A DNA stretch of 64,000 nt from Roseateles sp049532965 (GTDB lineage: Bacteria > Pseudomonadota > Gammaproteobacteria > Burkholderiales > Burkholderiaceae_C). The position numbers were made by a program, and so were the translations under genes. The stretch is taken from positions 2,542,001-2,606,000 of the forward strand of contig NZ_CP186694.1 of the NCBI RefSeq assembly GCF_049532965.1, given 5' to 3'. Below, one piece after another: positions 27,474 to 35,564 of this stretch. The notes beneath the pieces were generated by a model. The model was not told the origin of the DNA. It saw only the letters and a program-made list of their open reading frames with translations, and did not search any database. Positions within the stretch are counted from its first letter, which is position 1. Every line of letters starts with the position of its first letter.

Positions 27474-27851
27474 GTTCCGCGTCTCCTGGGCAGGGCCGCT
27501 GTCCTGTGAACAGGGGTCGCGGCGGTCTGGGTCAGCGCCTATCACGCGCACGCCAGCGACCGGCATGCCCGTCTCGCGCGCTTCAAGGGTTACCCCGGAT
27601 GTCAGTGTTGACAGTCCGTGAAGGCGGCGTCAACGCCTACATTCGCGCAGGTCGTCCGGCCCCCATCCAAGACCCCGGGTTCTCCGGGGCACCTGACGAC
27701 GCTTCGGGACGCGGCGCCAGCCGCACCTCCAAGAACACCTGACACGTCCCCACCACGGGTCGCGAGCAGGGAGGCCGATCCCGTTCCACCCGAGCGAGCG
27801 CGGCCATTCCTTCGGGAGATCTGACCGATCCATCCAGGAAGAAAGAGGCAT
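27474..27851. other. Divergent intergenic region upstream of the M4 peptidase gene
   Basis: 378 bases between divergent starts. A TTGACA at 27608-27613 begins an inverted repeat, TTGAC with GTCAA 16 bases later. No well-spaced -10 partner was found. No gene is seen. Confidence 0.4.
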
Positions 27852-29687
27852 ATGTCCTACGCATCCACACAGGCAATGTTCCAGCGCGCACTGCGCGCCA
27901 CCCTGCTCGCCGCCGCGGCCACCGCCGCCTGCCAGGCGATCGCCGCCGACCGCGTCCTGCTGGACGAGAGCTCGCCGGTCAACACGCAGATGCGCGCCTC
28001 GAGCGCGCCACTGAACCCGGCCGCCGCCCTGGGTCTCGGCGCGAGCGACCTGCAGGCCGTCCGCAGCCAGACCTATCCGAACGGCAAGGTCGTCACGCGC
28101 CATCAGCAGTACCACCAGGGCGTGCCCATCTGGGGCGAAGGCGTCGTCGAGCACCGCGACACCAACGCCGGCACCGCGCGCTTCTCCGGCAGCATGCTGA
28201 CCAACATCCAGCAGGACCTGGCCACCACCCAGGCCAGCCTGACGCCTCAGGGCGCGCTGGCACAGGCCAAGGGCGCCGCCAATGCGTCGCTGACCGAGAA
28301 CGACCAGGTCAAGCTCTACATCCGGTTGAACCAGCGCCAGCAGGCGCAGCTCTTCTACCTGGTCTCCTTCGTGCGCCACGACACGAAGAAGCCCAGCCGG
28401 CCGCACTTCATGATCGACGCCACGACCGGCGCCGTGCTGGAGCGCTGGGAAGGCCTCGCGCACCGCGACGCGACGGGCCCCGGCGGCAACACGAAGACAG
28501 GCCGTTACGAGTACGGGACCGATTTCCCGGCGCTGCTGGTCACGGACTCGTGCCAGATGAACAGCGGCAACGTGATCACGGTCAACCTCAACGGCTCGAC
28601 CTCCGGCAGCAACACGCCCTACCAGTTCACGTGCCCGCGCAACGAGTTCAAGGAGATCAACGGCGCCTTCTCGCCGCTGAACGACGCGCACGCGTTCGGC
28701 AACGTGATCTTCAACATGTACCGGGACTGGTTCAGCCTGCGTCCGCTGACGGGCACGCTCTACATGCGGGTGCACTACGGCACCAACTATGAGAACGCGT
28801 TCTGGGACGGCACGGCGATGAGCTTCGGCGACGGCGCCACGCGCTTCTATCCGCTGGTGTCGCTGGACGTCTCGGCCCACGAGGTGAGCCACGGCTTCAC
28901 GGAGCAGAACTCGGGGCTGGTGTACTCCGGCCAGTCCGGCGGCATGAACGAGGCGTTCTCGGACATGGCCGGCGAGGCGGCGGAGTACTACCGCAACAAC
29001 GGCACGAACGACTGGCTGGTCGGCGCGCAGATCTTCAAGGCCAGCGGGGCGCTGCGTTACTTCGACGATCCGACGCGGGATGGGCGCTCGATCGGCCATG
29101 CGTCCAACTACCGCAGCGGCATGGACGTGCACTACTCCAGCGGTGTCTACAACAAGGCCTTCTACCTGCTGGCGCGCACGGCGGGCTGGAACACGCGCAA
29201 GGCCTTCGAGGTGATGGTCGACGCCAACCGCCTGTACTGGACGGCCAACAGCACCTTCAACCAGGGCGCTTGCGGCGTCGAGACCGCGGCCACGGACCGC
29301 GGCTACGTGAAGGCCGACGTGACGGCCGCCTTCGCCGCCGTCGGCGTGAGCTGCAGTGGCACCACGCCGCCGCCGACGGCCACGCCGCTGACCAGCGGGG
29401 TGCCGGTGACGGGGATCTCGCTGACGCGCGGCAGCACGAAGCTGTACAGCATCACGGTGCCGGCGGGCCGCAGCAGCCTGACCTTCCGGCTCAGCGGCGG
29501 CTCCGGGGATGGCGACATCTACGTGCGCCGCGGCTCCGCGCCGACGACCTCGAGCTACGACCGCGCGTCGACGGGCTCGACCAACAGCGAGACGATCACC
29601 ATCAGCTCGCCGACGTCGGGCACGTACTACGTGCTGCTGAACGCCTATTCCACGGTGACCAACACGTCGCTGACGGCGACGTATTGA
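27852..29687 (+). CDS. Secreted M4-family (thermolysin-like) metallopeptidase with PPC domain
   Basis: 611 residues. A signal peptide ends near residue 32 (ACQAIAA). An FTP/PepSY-type propeptide follows (about 50-200), then the zinc peptidase with HEVSH at 343-347 and the third ligand Glu367 in NEAFSD. The C-terminal 100 residues form a PPC (pre-peptidase C-terminal) domain with GDGDIYVRRGSAPT, often removed after secretion. The enzyme should be exported by Sec and type II secretion and mature outside the cell. AGGAAGAAAGAGG precedes the ATG. It is followed at 72 bases by an M28 peptidase with a related tail domain. Confidence 0.95.
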   Translation: MSYASTQAMFQRALRATLLAAAATAACQAIAADRVLLDESSPVNTQMRASSAPLNPAAALGLGASDLQAVRSQTYPNGKVVTRHQQYHQGVPIWGEGVVEHRDTNAGTARFSGSMLTNIQQDLATTQASLTPQGALAQAKGAANASLTENDQVKLYIRLNQRQQAQLFYLVSFVRHDTKKPSRPHFMIDATTGAVLERWEGLAHRDATGPGGNTKTGRYEYGTDFPALLVTDSCQMNSGNVITVNLNGSTSGSNTPYQFTCPRNEFKEINGAFSPLNDAHAFGNVIFNMYRDWFSLRPLTGTLYMRVHYGTNYENAFWDGTAMSFGDGATRFYPLVSLDVSAHEVSHGFTEQNSGLVYSGQSGGMNEAFSDMAGEAAEYYRNNGTNDWLVGAQIFKASGALRYFDDPTRDGRSIGHASNYRSGMDVHYSSGVYNKAFYLLARTAGWNTRKAFEVMVDANRLYWTANSTFNQGACGVETAATDRGYVKADVTAAFAAVGVSCSGTTPPPTATPLTSGVPVTGISLTRGSTKLYSITVPAGRSSLTFRLSGGSGDGDIYVRRGSAPTTSSYDRASTGSTNSETITISSPTSGTYYVLLNAYSTVTNTSLTATY

Positions 29688-29703
29688 TGCCCTGCTGACC
29701 GCA

Positions 29704-29733
29704 CCGGCGCGCCGCTTCGAGGCGGCGCGCCGG
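29704..29733 (+). terminator. Intercistronic hairpin between the two peptidase genes
   Basis: A perfect 12-base-pair stem, CCGGCGCGCCGC (29704-29715) with GCGGCGCGCCGG (29722-29733), around a six-base loop. No T-run follows, so it may stabilise the upstream message or cause partial termination rather than act as a full terminator. Confidence 0.5.
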
Positions 29734-29759
29734 CTTCGCCATTTCTGGAGAGACACCCC

Positions 29760-31346
29760 ATGCGTCAGTTCTTTGCCATCTCGGCCGTGTGCTTCGGCCT
29801 GGCCGCGCTCACGCCCGCACATGCGGGAGACAAGGTCTGGATCAGCCTCGGCGATGCCGCGCTGGCCCAGTTGCAGAAGCATCGTCCCGCGGCGCGCGCC
29901 GTGGCGAGCGTCACGGCCGCCGCGTCGCCGGATGCCTCCGCGCGCTCGACCGTGGCGGCGCCGGAGCGCATCCATCTCGTCGAGGTCGACGAGGACGTGC
30001 TGACCTCGCTCAGCCACTCGATCCATGAGGAGCTGCGCCGCTGCGGCGGTTACATGTACCACGGCAGCCGGGACGAAGGCCTGGCGACGCTGAAGCGGCA
30101 CAGCCTGCCGGTGGCGGAGCAGCGGCTCGCCGCCGCGGTGCTCGCGACGCGGCCCAGCTACGTGATCGACCAGCAGTCGACGGTGTCGCCGATCCTGTCG
30201 CAGATGCAGGCCAGCAACATTGGCCAGACGATCGTCGACCTGTCGGGCTACACGAACCGCTACTACACGAGCAGCAGCGGCGTGGCCGCGTCGAACTGGT
30301 TGCGCTCGCGCTGGGCGACGCTGGCGGGCGGGCGCAGCGACATCACGGTCGAGCAGTACACGCACGCGGGATGGGCGCAGAAGTCGGTGATCGCGACGAT
30401 CGCGGGCACGGACAACGGCAGCGAGGTTGTCGTCATGGGCGCGCACCTGGATTCGATCAACCAATCCGGCGGCTCCGGCGAGACGATGCGGGCCCCAGGC
30501 GCGGACGACGATGCGTCCGGGGTGGCGAGCCTGACGGAGGTGCTGCGGGCGCTGGTGCAGGCGAACTACAAGCCGCGCCGCACGATCAAGCTGATGGCGT
30601 ACGCGGCCGAGGAAGTCGGCCTGCGCGGGTCGCAGGAGATCGCGCGCAGCTTCGCGGCGGCCGGGACGAACGTGGTGGGCGTGTTGCAGCTGGACATGAC
30701 CAACTACAAGGGCGCGGCCAACGACATCTACCTGTTCAGCGATTACACGGACAGCGCGCAGAACACCTTCCTGTCCAACCTGATCGCGACCTACCTGCCG
30801 ACGATGCGGGTGGGCACGGACCGCTGCGGCTATGGCTGTTCGGACCACGCGTCATGGAACGCGCAAGGCTTCTATGCGAGCTTCCCGTTCGAGGCGAGCT
30901 TCAGCGCGTCCAACCCCTACATCCACACGGCCAACGACACGTACGCCAACATGGGCAGCCAGGCGGAGCATGCGCTGAAGTTCGCGCGGCTCGCGGCGGC
31001 GTATGCGGTGGAACTGGGGAGCGACGGGCCGGGGACGCCGCCGCCGGTGGACAAGACGGAGAACTTCAGCGGCAGCCTGGCGCGCGGGAGTAGCCAGACC
31101 TTCGGGCCGTTCAAGGTCGCGGCGGGCGGGAGCTTGGCGGCAAGCACGACCGGGACCGGGGACATCGACCTGTACGTGCGCCGCGGCGCGGTGCCGACCA
31201 CCACCACCTACACGTGCAAGTCGGATGGGTCGACATCCACCGAAGGCTGCAGCGTCACGATGACCGCCAATGGCGACGTGTACGTGCTGCTCTACGGGTA
31301 TGCGGCGGGGAACTATCAGTTGAAGGTCACGTATCGGCCGCAGTGA
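29760..31346 (+). CDS. Secreted M28-family aminopeptidase with PPC domain
   Basis: 528 residues with a cleavable signal peptide (ending THAHAG-like at about residue 22). The two-zinc M28 catalytic set is visible: H229 and D231 in MGAHLDS, the bridging Asp in GADDDASG (248-254), the Glu pair E284-E285 in AAEEVGL, then QLDMT and a final His in HTANDT. This resembles Aeromonas/Vibrio leucyl aminopeptidase. A Pro-rich linker leads to a C-terminal PPC domain with GDIDLYVRRGAVPT, closely related to that of the upstream M4 enzyme. Together they could degrade external protein to amino acids. GGAGAG precedes the ATG. Confidence 0.93.
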   Translation: MRQFFAISAVCFGLAALTPAHAGDKVWISLGDAALAQLQKHRPAARAVASVTAAASPDASARSTVAAPERIHLVEVDEDVLTSLSHSIHEELRRCGGYMYHGSRDEGLATLKRHSLPVAEQRLAAAVLATRPSYVIDQQSTVSPILSQMQASNIGQTIVDLSGYTNRYYTSSSGVAASNWLRSRWATLAGGRSDITVEQYTHAGWAQKSVIATIAGTDNGSEVVVMGAHLDSINQSGGSGETMRAPGADDDASGVASLTEVLRALVQANYKPRRTIKLMAYAAEEVGLRGSQEIARSFAAAGTNVVGVLQLDMTNYKGAANDIYLFSDYTDSAQNTFLSNLIATYLPTMRVGTDRCGYGCSDHASWNAQGFYASFPFEASFSASNPYIHTANDTYANMGSQAEHALKFARLAAAYAVELGSDGPGTPPPVDKTENFSGSLARGSSQTFGPFKVAAGGSLAASTTGTGDIDLYVRRGAVPTTTTYTCKSDGSTSTEGCSVTMTANGDVYVLLYGYAAGNYQLKVTYRPQ

Positions 31347-31400
31347 GGCGGCTGGCGATCGAGCTGATCGGGAGGCGGCCGGCGTGGGTCGGCCGCGATG

Positions 31401-31493
31401 GGAGCGAGTAACCCTCCGCCATCAGCGGTGCATATCACTTCGTCTGCACGCCCCGCCAACGGCGTGCGTCGAACGGCATGCCACCGCGTCAAG
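31401..31493. repeat. Dispersed repeat, copy A
   Basis: About 93 bases beginning GGAGCGAGT and ending CCACCGCGTCAAG, shared with 38433-38526 and partly with 33660-33722. The centre holds a degenerate hairpin around CACTTCGT. It marks the left edge of the Rhs island, next to the M28 peptidase gene. Confidence 0.7.
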
Positions 31494-31598
31494 ACTGCAG
31501 CCGGCTTTCCATGAGCCTCATGGCAACTCCACCGCAGGCCAATTCGATGATCGCCGCCTTGAGCTCTGCCGTGTGCCGTCGCGACCACCCTACCTTGC

Positions 31599-31964
31599 TC
31601 ACTCCCACCGTTTGCTATGAATCGCTCGATCAATCCTCTCTAAGGTGAGGGGTAACCAATCGCCGCGCTGTCTGGCGGCGTTGCCGGCGAAGGGAACAAT
31701 CCAGAGCAAGACGCGAGCGAGCACGTTCTTTCCCTCAAATTCGTGCGGGAAGAACTTTTCGAACTCGAAGCCGCTCAGATCGACGCGATAGTGGTCGGCC
31801 AATACTTCCATGTAGGCCTCCGCGATGTCGCCATAGAGCCCAAGATCGTGATACATGCGAGTGCTGCCATTGCATTGCGCGATCTTGCTTTCCGACAGAC
31901 CGCAGCGCTTCAGGTATTCGCGCAGCTCGATCGACAGGTCACTCGCCATCGACATCAATCGCAA
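31599..31964 (-). CDS. DUF1493-family protein
   Basis: 121 residues, acidic, no membrane segment. The core DLGLYGDIAEAYMEVLADHY followed by VDLSGFEFEKFFPHEF matches DUF1493, a small family of unknown function found often near toxin and accessory loci. The start is uncertain: ATGs at 31964 and 31949 both lack a clear ribosome site. Base composition is lower in GC than the flanking core genes. In this island it may be a stray immunity protein, but that is inference from position only. Confidence 0.65.
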   Translation of the reverse strand: MRLMSMASDLSIELREYLKRCGLSESKIAQCNGSTRMYHDLGLYGDIAEAYMEVLADHYRVDLSGFEFEKFFPHEFEGKNVLARVLLWIVPFAGNAARQRGDWLPLTLERIDRAIHSKRWE

Positions 31965-32063
31965 GAGAAAGCATCGTAGACCTCATAGGCGGCCGAGGCG
32001 CCCCTGCGTATGGCAGGCCCTCGCAAGCAGGCAACCTAAACAAGGGCTGCGGCCGCCACCGCC

Positions 32064-32477
32064 TTACACAGTCGCCGGCCTTACGGAACCCTTCAGAGCG
32101 CATCTAAAGATGGCTGCGCACACCACAGCCACCGGGATATACAGTGTCAATTTTTCAATATTGAAACCTTTAACGCCCTGAAGCATCAGTTCAACGGCCA
32201 AAGCCGCAGTCACGGCAAGCGGACCCCATACCCACCACTGAACAAGCCTACGCCATGCCAAGAGCAAGAAGACCGGCAGGCCTACAAGCAAGTTCAGCAG
32301 CGCGGCATATGGCAGGTAAATAAAAAATGAAACCAGCGTTATATAAAGCGAGCGCTCTTCCACGAGCGGGATGACGATGGATACAGCAAAGGAGGAAAAG
32401 CAGCCCGCAATGATTGCTGCAGCAATACCAGCAGTTACAAAATCAGAGATTGCAACTGCATTTGGATATTTTTTCAT
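32064..32477 (-). CDS. Small four-helix membrane protein, paralogue of 33206-33622
   Basis: 137 residues with about four membrane segments. AAGGAA precedes the ATG. The stretch LVGLPVFLLLAWRRLVQWWVWGP aligns with LVVLPTFVVLIRYKILVWWVWLP of the protein two genes upstream, so these are diverged copies. I do not recognise the family. A membrane immunity protein for an Rhs toxin is plausible from the setting; no function is shown by sequence. Confidence 0.6.
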   Translation of the reverse strand: MKKYPNAVAISDFVTAGIAAAIIAGCFSSFAVSIVIPLVEERSLYITLVSFFIYLPYAALLNLLVGLPVFLLLAWRRLVQWWVWGPLAVTAALAVELMLQGVKGFNIEKLTLYIPVAVVCAAIFRCALKGSVRPATV

Positions 32478-32500
32478 GACTGTTCCTTGCTTGTCTCCTG

Positions 32501-33004
32501 CTATTCAGCACTTAGGCGCTCTGATGGCTCCGTCCGTTTGCATAGACGAAGCAAAGCGGGAATGAGCACGAACCACTGGAGGCAGCCGAGGCCAACAGCC
32601 AGCGCCCATGTCACCGCCGTCTGCAAGAGACCCGCAGCCATGGAGAACTGACCGACTATGGGACCCGCGACCAAGCCTAACGGGAAGGCAAGTATTGCAA
32701 CTCCATAGCTAAGCAATAGGTCGGCATCCGACCTACCGGATTTCAGAAGCAATAACGTCGCGCCAAGCAGGATGACTGCCATGGCGGCCCATAACGAACG
32801 CGCAAAGCGCCTTGTCCCTTCGCTTGCCCAGTTCGCAGTCAACAATGCAACGTCCGCAAACAGGGCCGCCGCAAGAACGCCAATCACTGCAGCACTAGTC
32901 ACATCGTGGTCCCGAAGGCCAACGATGCCAAATGCAACCAATATAACCAGCGCAATTCCGCAAGCAGCAACGCACAGAATTTCAGGCCATCGTTTCGCAG
33001 TCAT
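32501..33004 (-). CDS. Small membrane protein of unknown function
   Basis: 167 residues with about five hydrophobic segments, for example ILCVAACGIALVILVAFGIV and LWAAMAVILLGATLLLL. The start is placed at MTAKRWPEIL because upstream codons encode a basic stretch unlike a membrane protein; no strong ribosome site is seen. It lies 24 bases upstream of the next membrane-protein gene and may be co-transcribed. Not recognised. Confidence 0.5.
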   Translation of the reverse strand: MTAKRWPEILCVAACGIALVILVAFGIVGLRDHDVTSAAVIGVLAAALFADVALLTANWASEGTRRFARSLWAAMAVILLGATLLLLKSGRSDADLLLSYGVAILAFPLGLVAGPIVGQFSMAAGLLQTAVTWALAVGLGCLQWFVLIPALLRLCKRTEPSERLSAE

Positions 33005-33205
33005 TCTTCGGCGACATTGGAGACGGGCAACTTGGAATTTTCCACGTGACCGCCGTTTGATGCTCCCACCCGGCTTCACCATCCGGCAGAAGAATACAGC
33101 CACTTACCGAACCGTTCCGCGAGTATCGTCTGCTTCACCAGGATTCCAAATATCGGGAGCCATTCGGCGATCAATGCAGCCATCCGGCATGATCGCAAAT
33201 TTCGC

Positions 33206-33622
33206 TCAATCAACGTTTCCAGCGGGATATCGCAAACAATACCGAAATACAGTTACCGCCACGACAATTGTCGCAACGGCCACACATTGAGCAGGCAGCA
33301 TAAATCGACCACTGGAAATAACGAGACCGATCTTTATTCCAAAAAAGATTGCAAACGGCAACCAAACCCACCATACAAGGATTTTATATCGTATGAGCAC
33401 AACAAACGTGGGAAGCACCACCAAATAGGCTGCCAGCATCGAAAATGGCAACGCCATAAAAGCAACGACCAGGAACTCACTTATGGGCCGCTTCTCTATC
33501 AACCCAGAGAAAAAGGCGAACATTAATGACTGGGCAATAGCAGCAAGAAACGCCGCGAAATAAATATTACGACCCTCGTAGACACTATTACTGGCGCCCA
33601 CATTTCTTAAGGATTCCGCCAT
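33206..33622 (-). CDS. Small four-helix membrane protein, paralogue of 32064-32477
   Basis: 138 residues with about four membrane helices and the shared ILVWWVWLPFAIFFG motif. GGGGTGA lies four bases before the chosen ATG; another in-frame ATG is six codons further upstream. Notably AT-rich for this genome, which suggests transfer. Function unknown; candidate immunity protein by context. Confidence 0.55.
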   Translation of the reverse strand: MAESLRNVGASNSVYEGRNIYFAAFLAAIAQSLMFAFFSGLIEKRPISEFLVVAFMALPFSMLAAYLVVLPTFVVLIRYKILVWWVWLPFAIFFGIKIGLVISSGRFMLPAQCVAVATIVVAVTVFRYCLRYPAGNVD

Positions 33623-33659
33623 TAGCTCACCCCGAACCATTAATTTTATCCATTCTCAG

Positions 33660-33722
33660 GAGGGAGCGAGTCGCCTTCTGCCGTGGGCGGTCCCCGCCAC
33701 TTCGTTTGCAGGTACCGCCCAC
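33660..33722. repeat. Dispersed repeat, copy C (partial)
   Basis: GGGAGCGAGTCGCCTTCTGCCG followed by CCACTTCGTTTGCA matches the first half of copies A and B. Here an inverted pair GTGGGCGGT (33683-33691) and ACCGCCCAC (33714-33722) surrounds the conserved CACTTCGT. Confidence 0.6.
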
Positions 33723-33741
33723 CTATTCTTTCCGGCGAAAG

Positions 33742-33846
33742 TCAACTCCCTGCGCCCCTGAGTGAGAAGCAGCGGCTCTCAAACCAGCTATATGCAAGAT
33801 ACCCGAATCCAACAAGCAATCCCATCACTGCGTCTCCAGTCTTCAT
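33742..33846 (-). CDS. Possible 34-residue membrane peptide
   Basis: A frame starting MKTGDAVMGLLVGFGYLAYSW, with GGGGAG three bases before the ATG. One short hydrophobic helix is predicted. It may be the remnant of a displaced gene end or a genuine small protein; nothing else supports it. Confidence 0.2.
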   Translation of the reverse strand: MKTGDAVMGLLVGFGYLAYSWFESRCFSLRGAGS

Positions 33847-33959
33847 GAACTCCCCGAGCTATCGCAGCCCATCACGAGTTCTGCGCCCGCAGGAAACAAA
33901 CGCGAAAGAATCTGCCCTCGCGAAAGGGCTAGAGGCGCACTTTCGCAAGCTGTGCAGGC

Positions 33960-34464
33960 TTACAGCTGTAAGACCCTCAAGCGAATCTTGCCCAGTTCTT
34001 CCGTTAGCTCCGCCTTGTTTTCCTCATTCATGTCACTGACACCAACACGGTCAGAAATCCTTTGCAACAAGGTGGGGTTGCTTCGCCAGAAATCTAACCT
34101 ATCAGACGGCGCGTCCAACAATGCACCAAGCAATACACCAAAACGGTCTCCATTAACGTTACGGCAAAAGAGGAACTGGGCAAAGACGTCAGCGTAATAC
34201 CCAAACACAGAATCCGGCATTACGTTCAAATCAAGGCATCTAACCAGATAATTCTCTTCTAGGAATGGAAGCATGGCTTCGTTGGCGTTTTCCAAGGAAC
34301 AACTCCATCGCAGAGGCAAGGTCCGAATCAGCCCCTTGGTCGCCCCAAAGTTCTGGAGACGGCGGAAAATTCGGGTTCCTATTTACTTGCATGGCCGACA
34401 GTCCCAGGAATTTTCCAAGATTCGCTCGAGCTTTCTGTTTGACTTGCTTAGGAAACATCTGCAT
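33960..34464 (-). pseudogene. Frameshifted small gene, candidate orphan immunity gene
   Basis: Two overlapping minus-strand frames join into one protein of about 168 residues if a single extra base near 34288-34300 is removed. The first frame runs MQMFPKQVKQKARANLGKFL to SDLASAMELF, and the second continues ENANEAMLPFLEENYLVRCL to the stop. The hydrophobic pattern continues across the join, which supports an inactivating indel. No homologue is recognised. Its place downstream of Rhs fragments suggests a decayed immunity gene. Programmed frameshifting is less likely, as no slippery sequence is evident. Confidence 0.5.
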
Positions 34465-34507
34465 AACTCGGTGCTGACCTGTATTGACCCAGCGAAACCT
34501 GCTCAGG

Positions 34508-34658
34508 TCAGGCCGCTAATGCAAATGCCTCAGCGGGGGTCTTCATGTTCAGCGCCTGGTGCGGGCGCCGATGGTTGTAGAAATAGATCCAGTCGCCGAT
34601 CAGACGACTTGCGTGCTGCAGCGACTCGAAGCGATGGCGATGCACGCATTGCTCTAGC
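34508..34658 (-). pseudogene. IS3-family transposase remnant, C-terminal end (1)
   Basis: The reverse strand reads EQCVHRHRFESLQHASRLIG, then a YNHRRPHQALNMKTPAEAFALAA end and a stop at 34508. The HRRPHQAL and TPAEAF motifs are the C-terminus of IS3-family (rve core) transposases. Only about 50 codons remain; the homology breaks off exactly at the inverted repeat at 34659. Confidence 0.85.
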
Positions 34659-34695
34659 AAACCTGGGGCGATTCAACTTGAATCGCCCCGGGTTT
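34659..34695. repeat. Abutted 18-bp inverted repeats
   Basis: AAACCTGGGGCGATTCAA (34659-34676), one base, then TTGAATCGCCCCGGGTTT (34678-34695). Seventeen of 18 positions are complementary. They separate the two transposase remnants and look like the terminal repeat of an insertion sequence meeting its inverted partner. Confidence 0.7.
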
Positions 34696-34717
34696 CGAGG
34701 AGGCCAGTTGGCGTGAG

Positions 34718-34870
34718 TCAGACCGGAATGGCCTGACCAGCGAGTTGCCGATAGTAGTTGGCCTCGGCTTCAGACGGCGGGATGTAGCCGATGGGCTCCA
34801 ACAGCCGATGATGGTTGAGCCACGAGACCCATTCGAGCGTGGCGAGTTCGACTGAGGCCTTGCTCTTCCA
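34718..34870 (-). pseudogene. IS3-family transposase remnant, C-terminal end (2)
   Basis: The reverse strand encodes WKSKASVELATLEWVSWLNH, then HRLLEPIGYIPPSEAEANYY and a stop at 34718. This is the C-terminal end of a different IS3-subgroup transposase (the usual motif is RLLEPIGYIPPAEAEANYY). The upstream part of the gene is lost; the following DNA is a repeat shared with 37449-37486. Confidence 0.85.
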
Positions 34871-34890
34871 CGGCGCTCGTCGCCTGAACA

Positions 34891-34928
34891 AGGTCGGCCC
34901 CCGCAGCGCTTCGGCAACCCGCCTGGGG
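34891..34928. repeat. 38-bp dispersed repeat, copy 1
   Basis: Begins AGGTCGGCCCC and ends CGCCTGGGG; nearly identical (about three differences) to 37449-37486. The two copies bracket the orphan Rhs cassette. Confidence 0.6.
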
Positions 34929-35130
34929 CGGGGGCGGGTGCGCCTTCGCGTCCGCCCCGGCGCCGGCCGTGGCTGACCGTCGTCCTGCGTCGACGGCTGA
35001 CAAACCCTCGCTTGCCTCCGCTCTCGTAGCCTTCAGACCTCACGGTTTGCCTACTACAAAGGCATGCATCTCAAGAAAACTGCACCCCGCTCGGGACTGC
35101 AGCACAGAGACATCGGCAGAATATGCATGG

Positions 35131-35559
35131 TTATTCGGAACAATAATTGAACCCAATCTCAAGCGGAATGCTATAGAAAGCCAGAATATCACTTAACGCG
35201 GGCGTTACAAGAGGGCCACCTCCGGTTCCCGCCCCTTCCCAGTAAAACGAGAAGCCAAATTCACTCCCTTCAGCTCTTATTTTTCGAAAGTCAACCGTGG
35301 GCAAAAAATCCTCTGTTATGGAAGTGATATGCGGAAGTATCTCGGGCCCCTCCACATACCCCTCACTCGAAGTGACCCAACGATATCTGAGCGCCGGCAG
35401 CATGGAAATGCCCGCGCGACGCAGGCGCGCCACACTCTGAAGACGCTCTGGAGCAAGGAAATCAACAAAATCGAACTCACGAGCCGCCGAGGGTGAGAAT
35501 ACATCGCCACAGATATTGTTATTGTTCGAACAAATAAAGAAATCGCAATAGTATCTCAT
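35131..35559 (-). CDS. Candidate immunity protein of the orphan Rhs tip
   Basis: 142 residues, mostly soluble and acidic, starting MRYYCDFFICSNNNN five bases after the stop of the orphan Rhs frame; a GTG one codon upstream is an alternative start. No conserved domain is recognised. In Rhs loci the gene directly after a tip normally encodes the protein that neutralises that toxin, so immunity is inferred from position. Lower GC than the Rhs core, as usual for tip/immunity pairs. Confidence 0.65.
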   Translation of the reverse strand: MRYYCDFFICSNNNNICGDVFSPSAAREFDFVDFLAPERLQSVARLRRAGISMLPALRYRWVTSSEGYVEGPEILPHITSITEDFLPTVDFRKIRAEGSEFGFSFYWEGAGTGGGPLVTPALSDILAFYSIPLEIGFNYCSE

Positions 35560-35564
35560 CACAG

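Noticed and set aside
23454..27509. 1351-codon plus-strand open frame opposite tex and the AidB-like gene
   Set aside because: It spans two well-supported minus-strand genes and their gap, and encodes low-complexity basic sequence.
27630..30848. 1072-codon minus-strand frame opposite the M4 peptidase and part of the M28 gene
   Set aside because: Antisense to two genes with intact catalytic motifs and signal peptides; no domain of its own.
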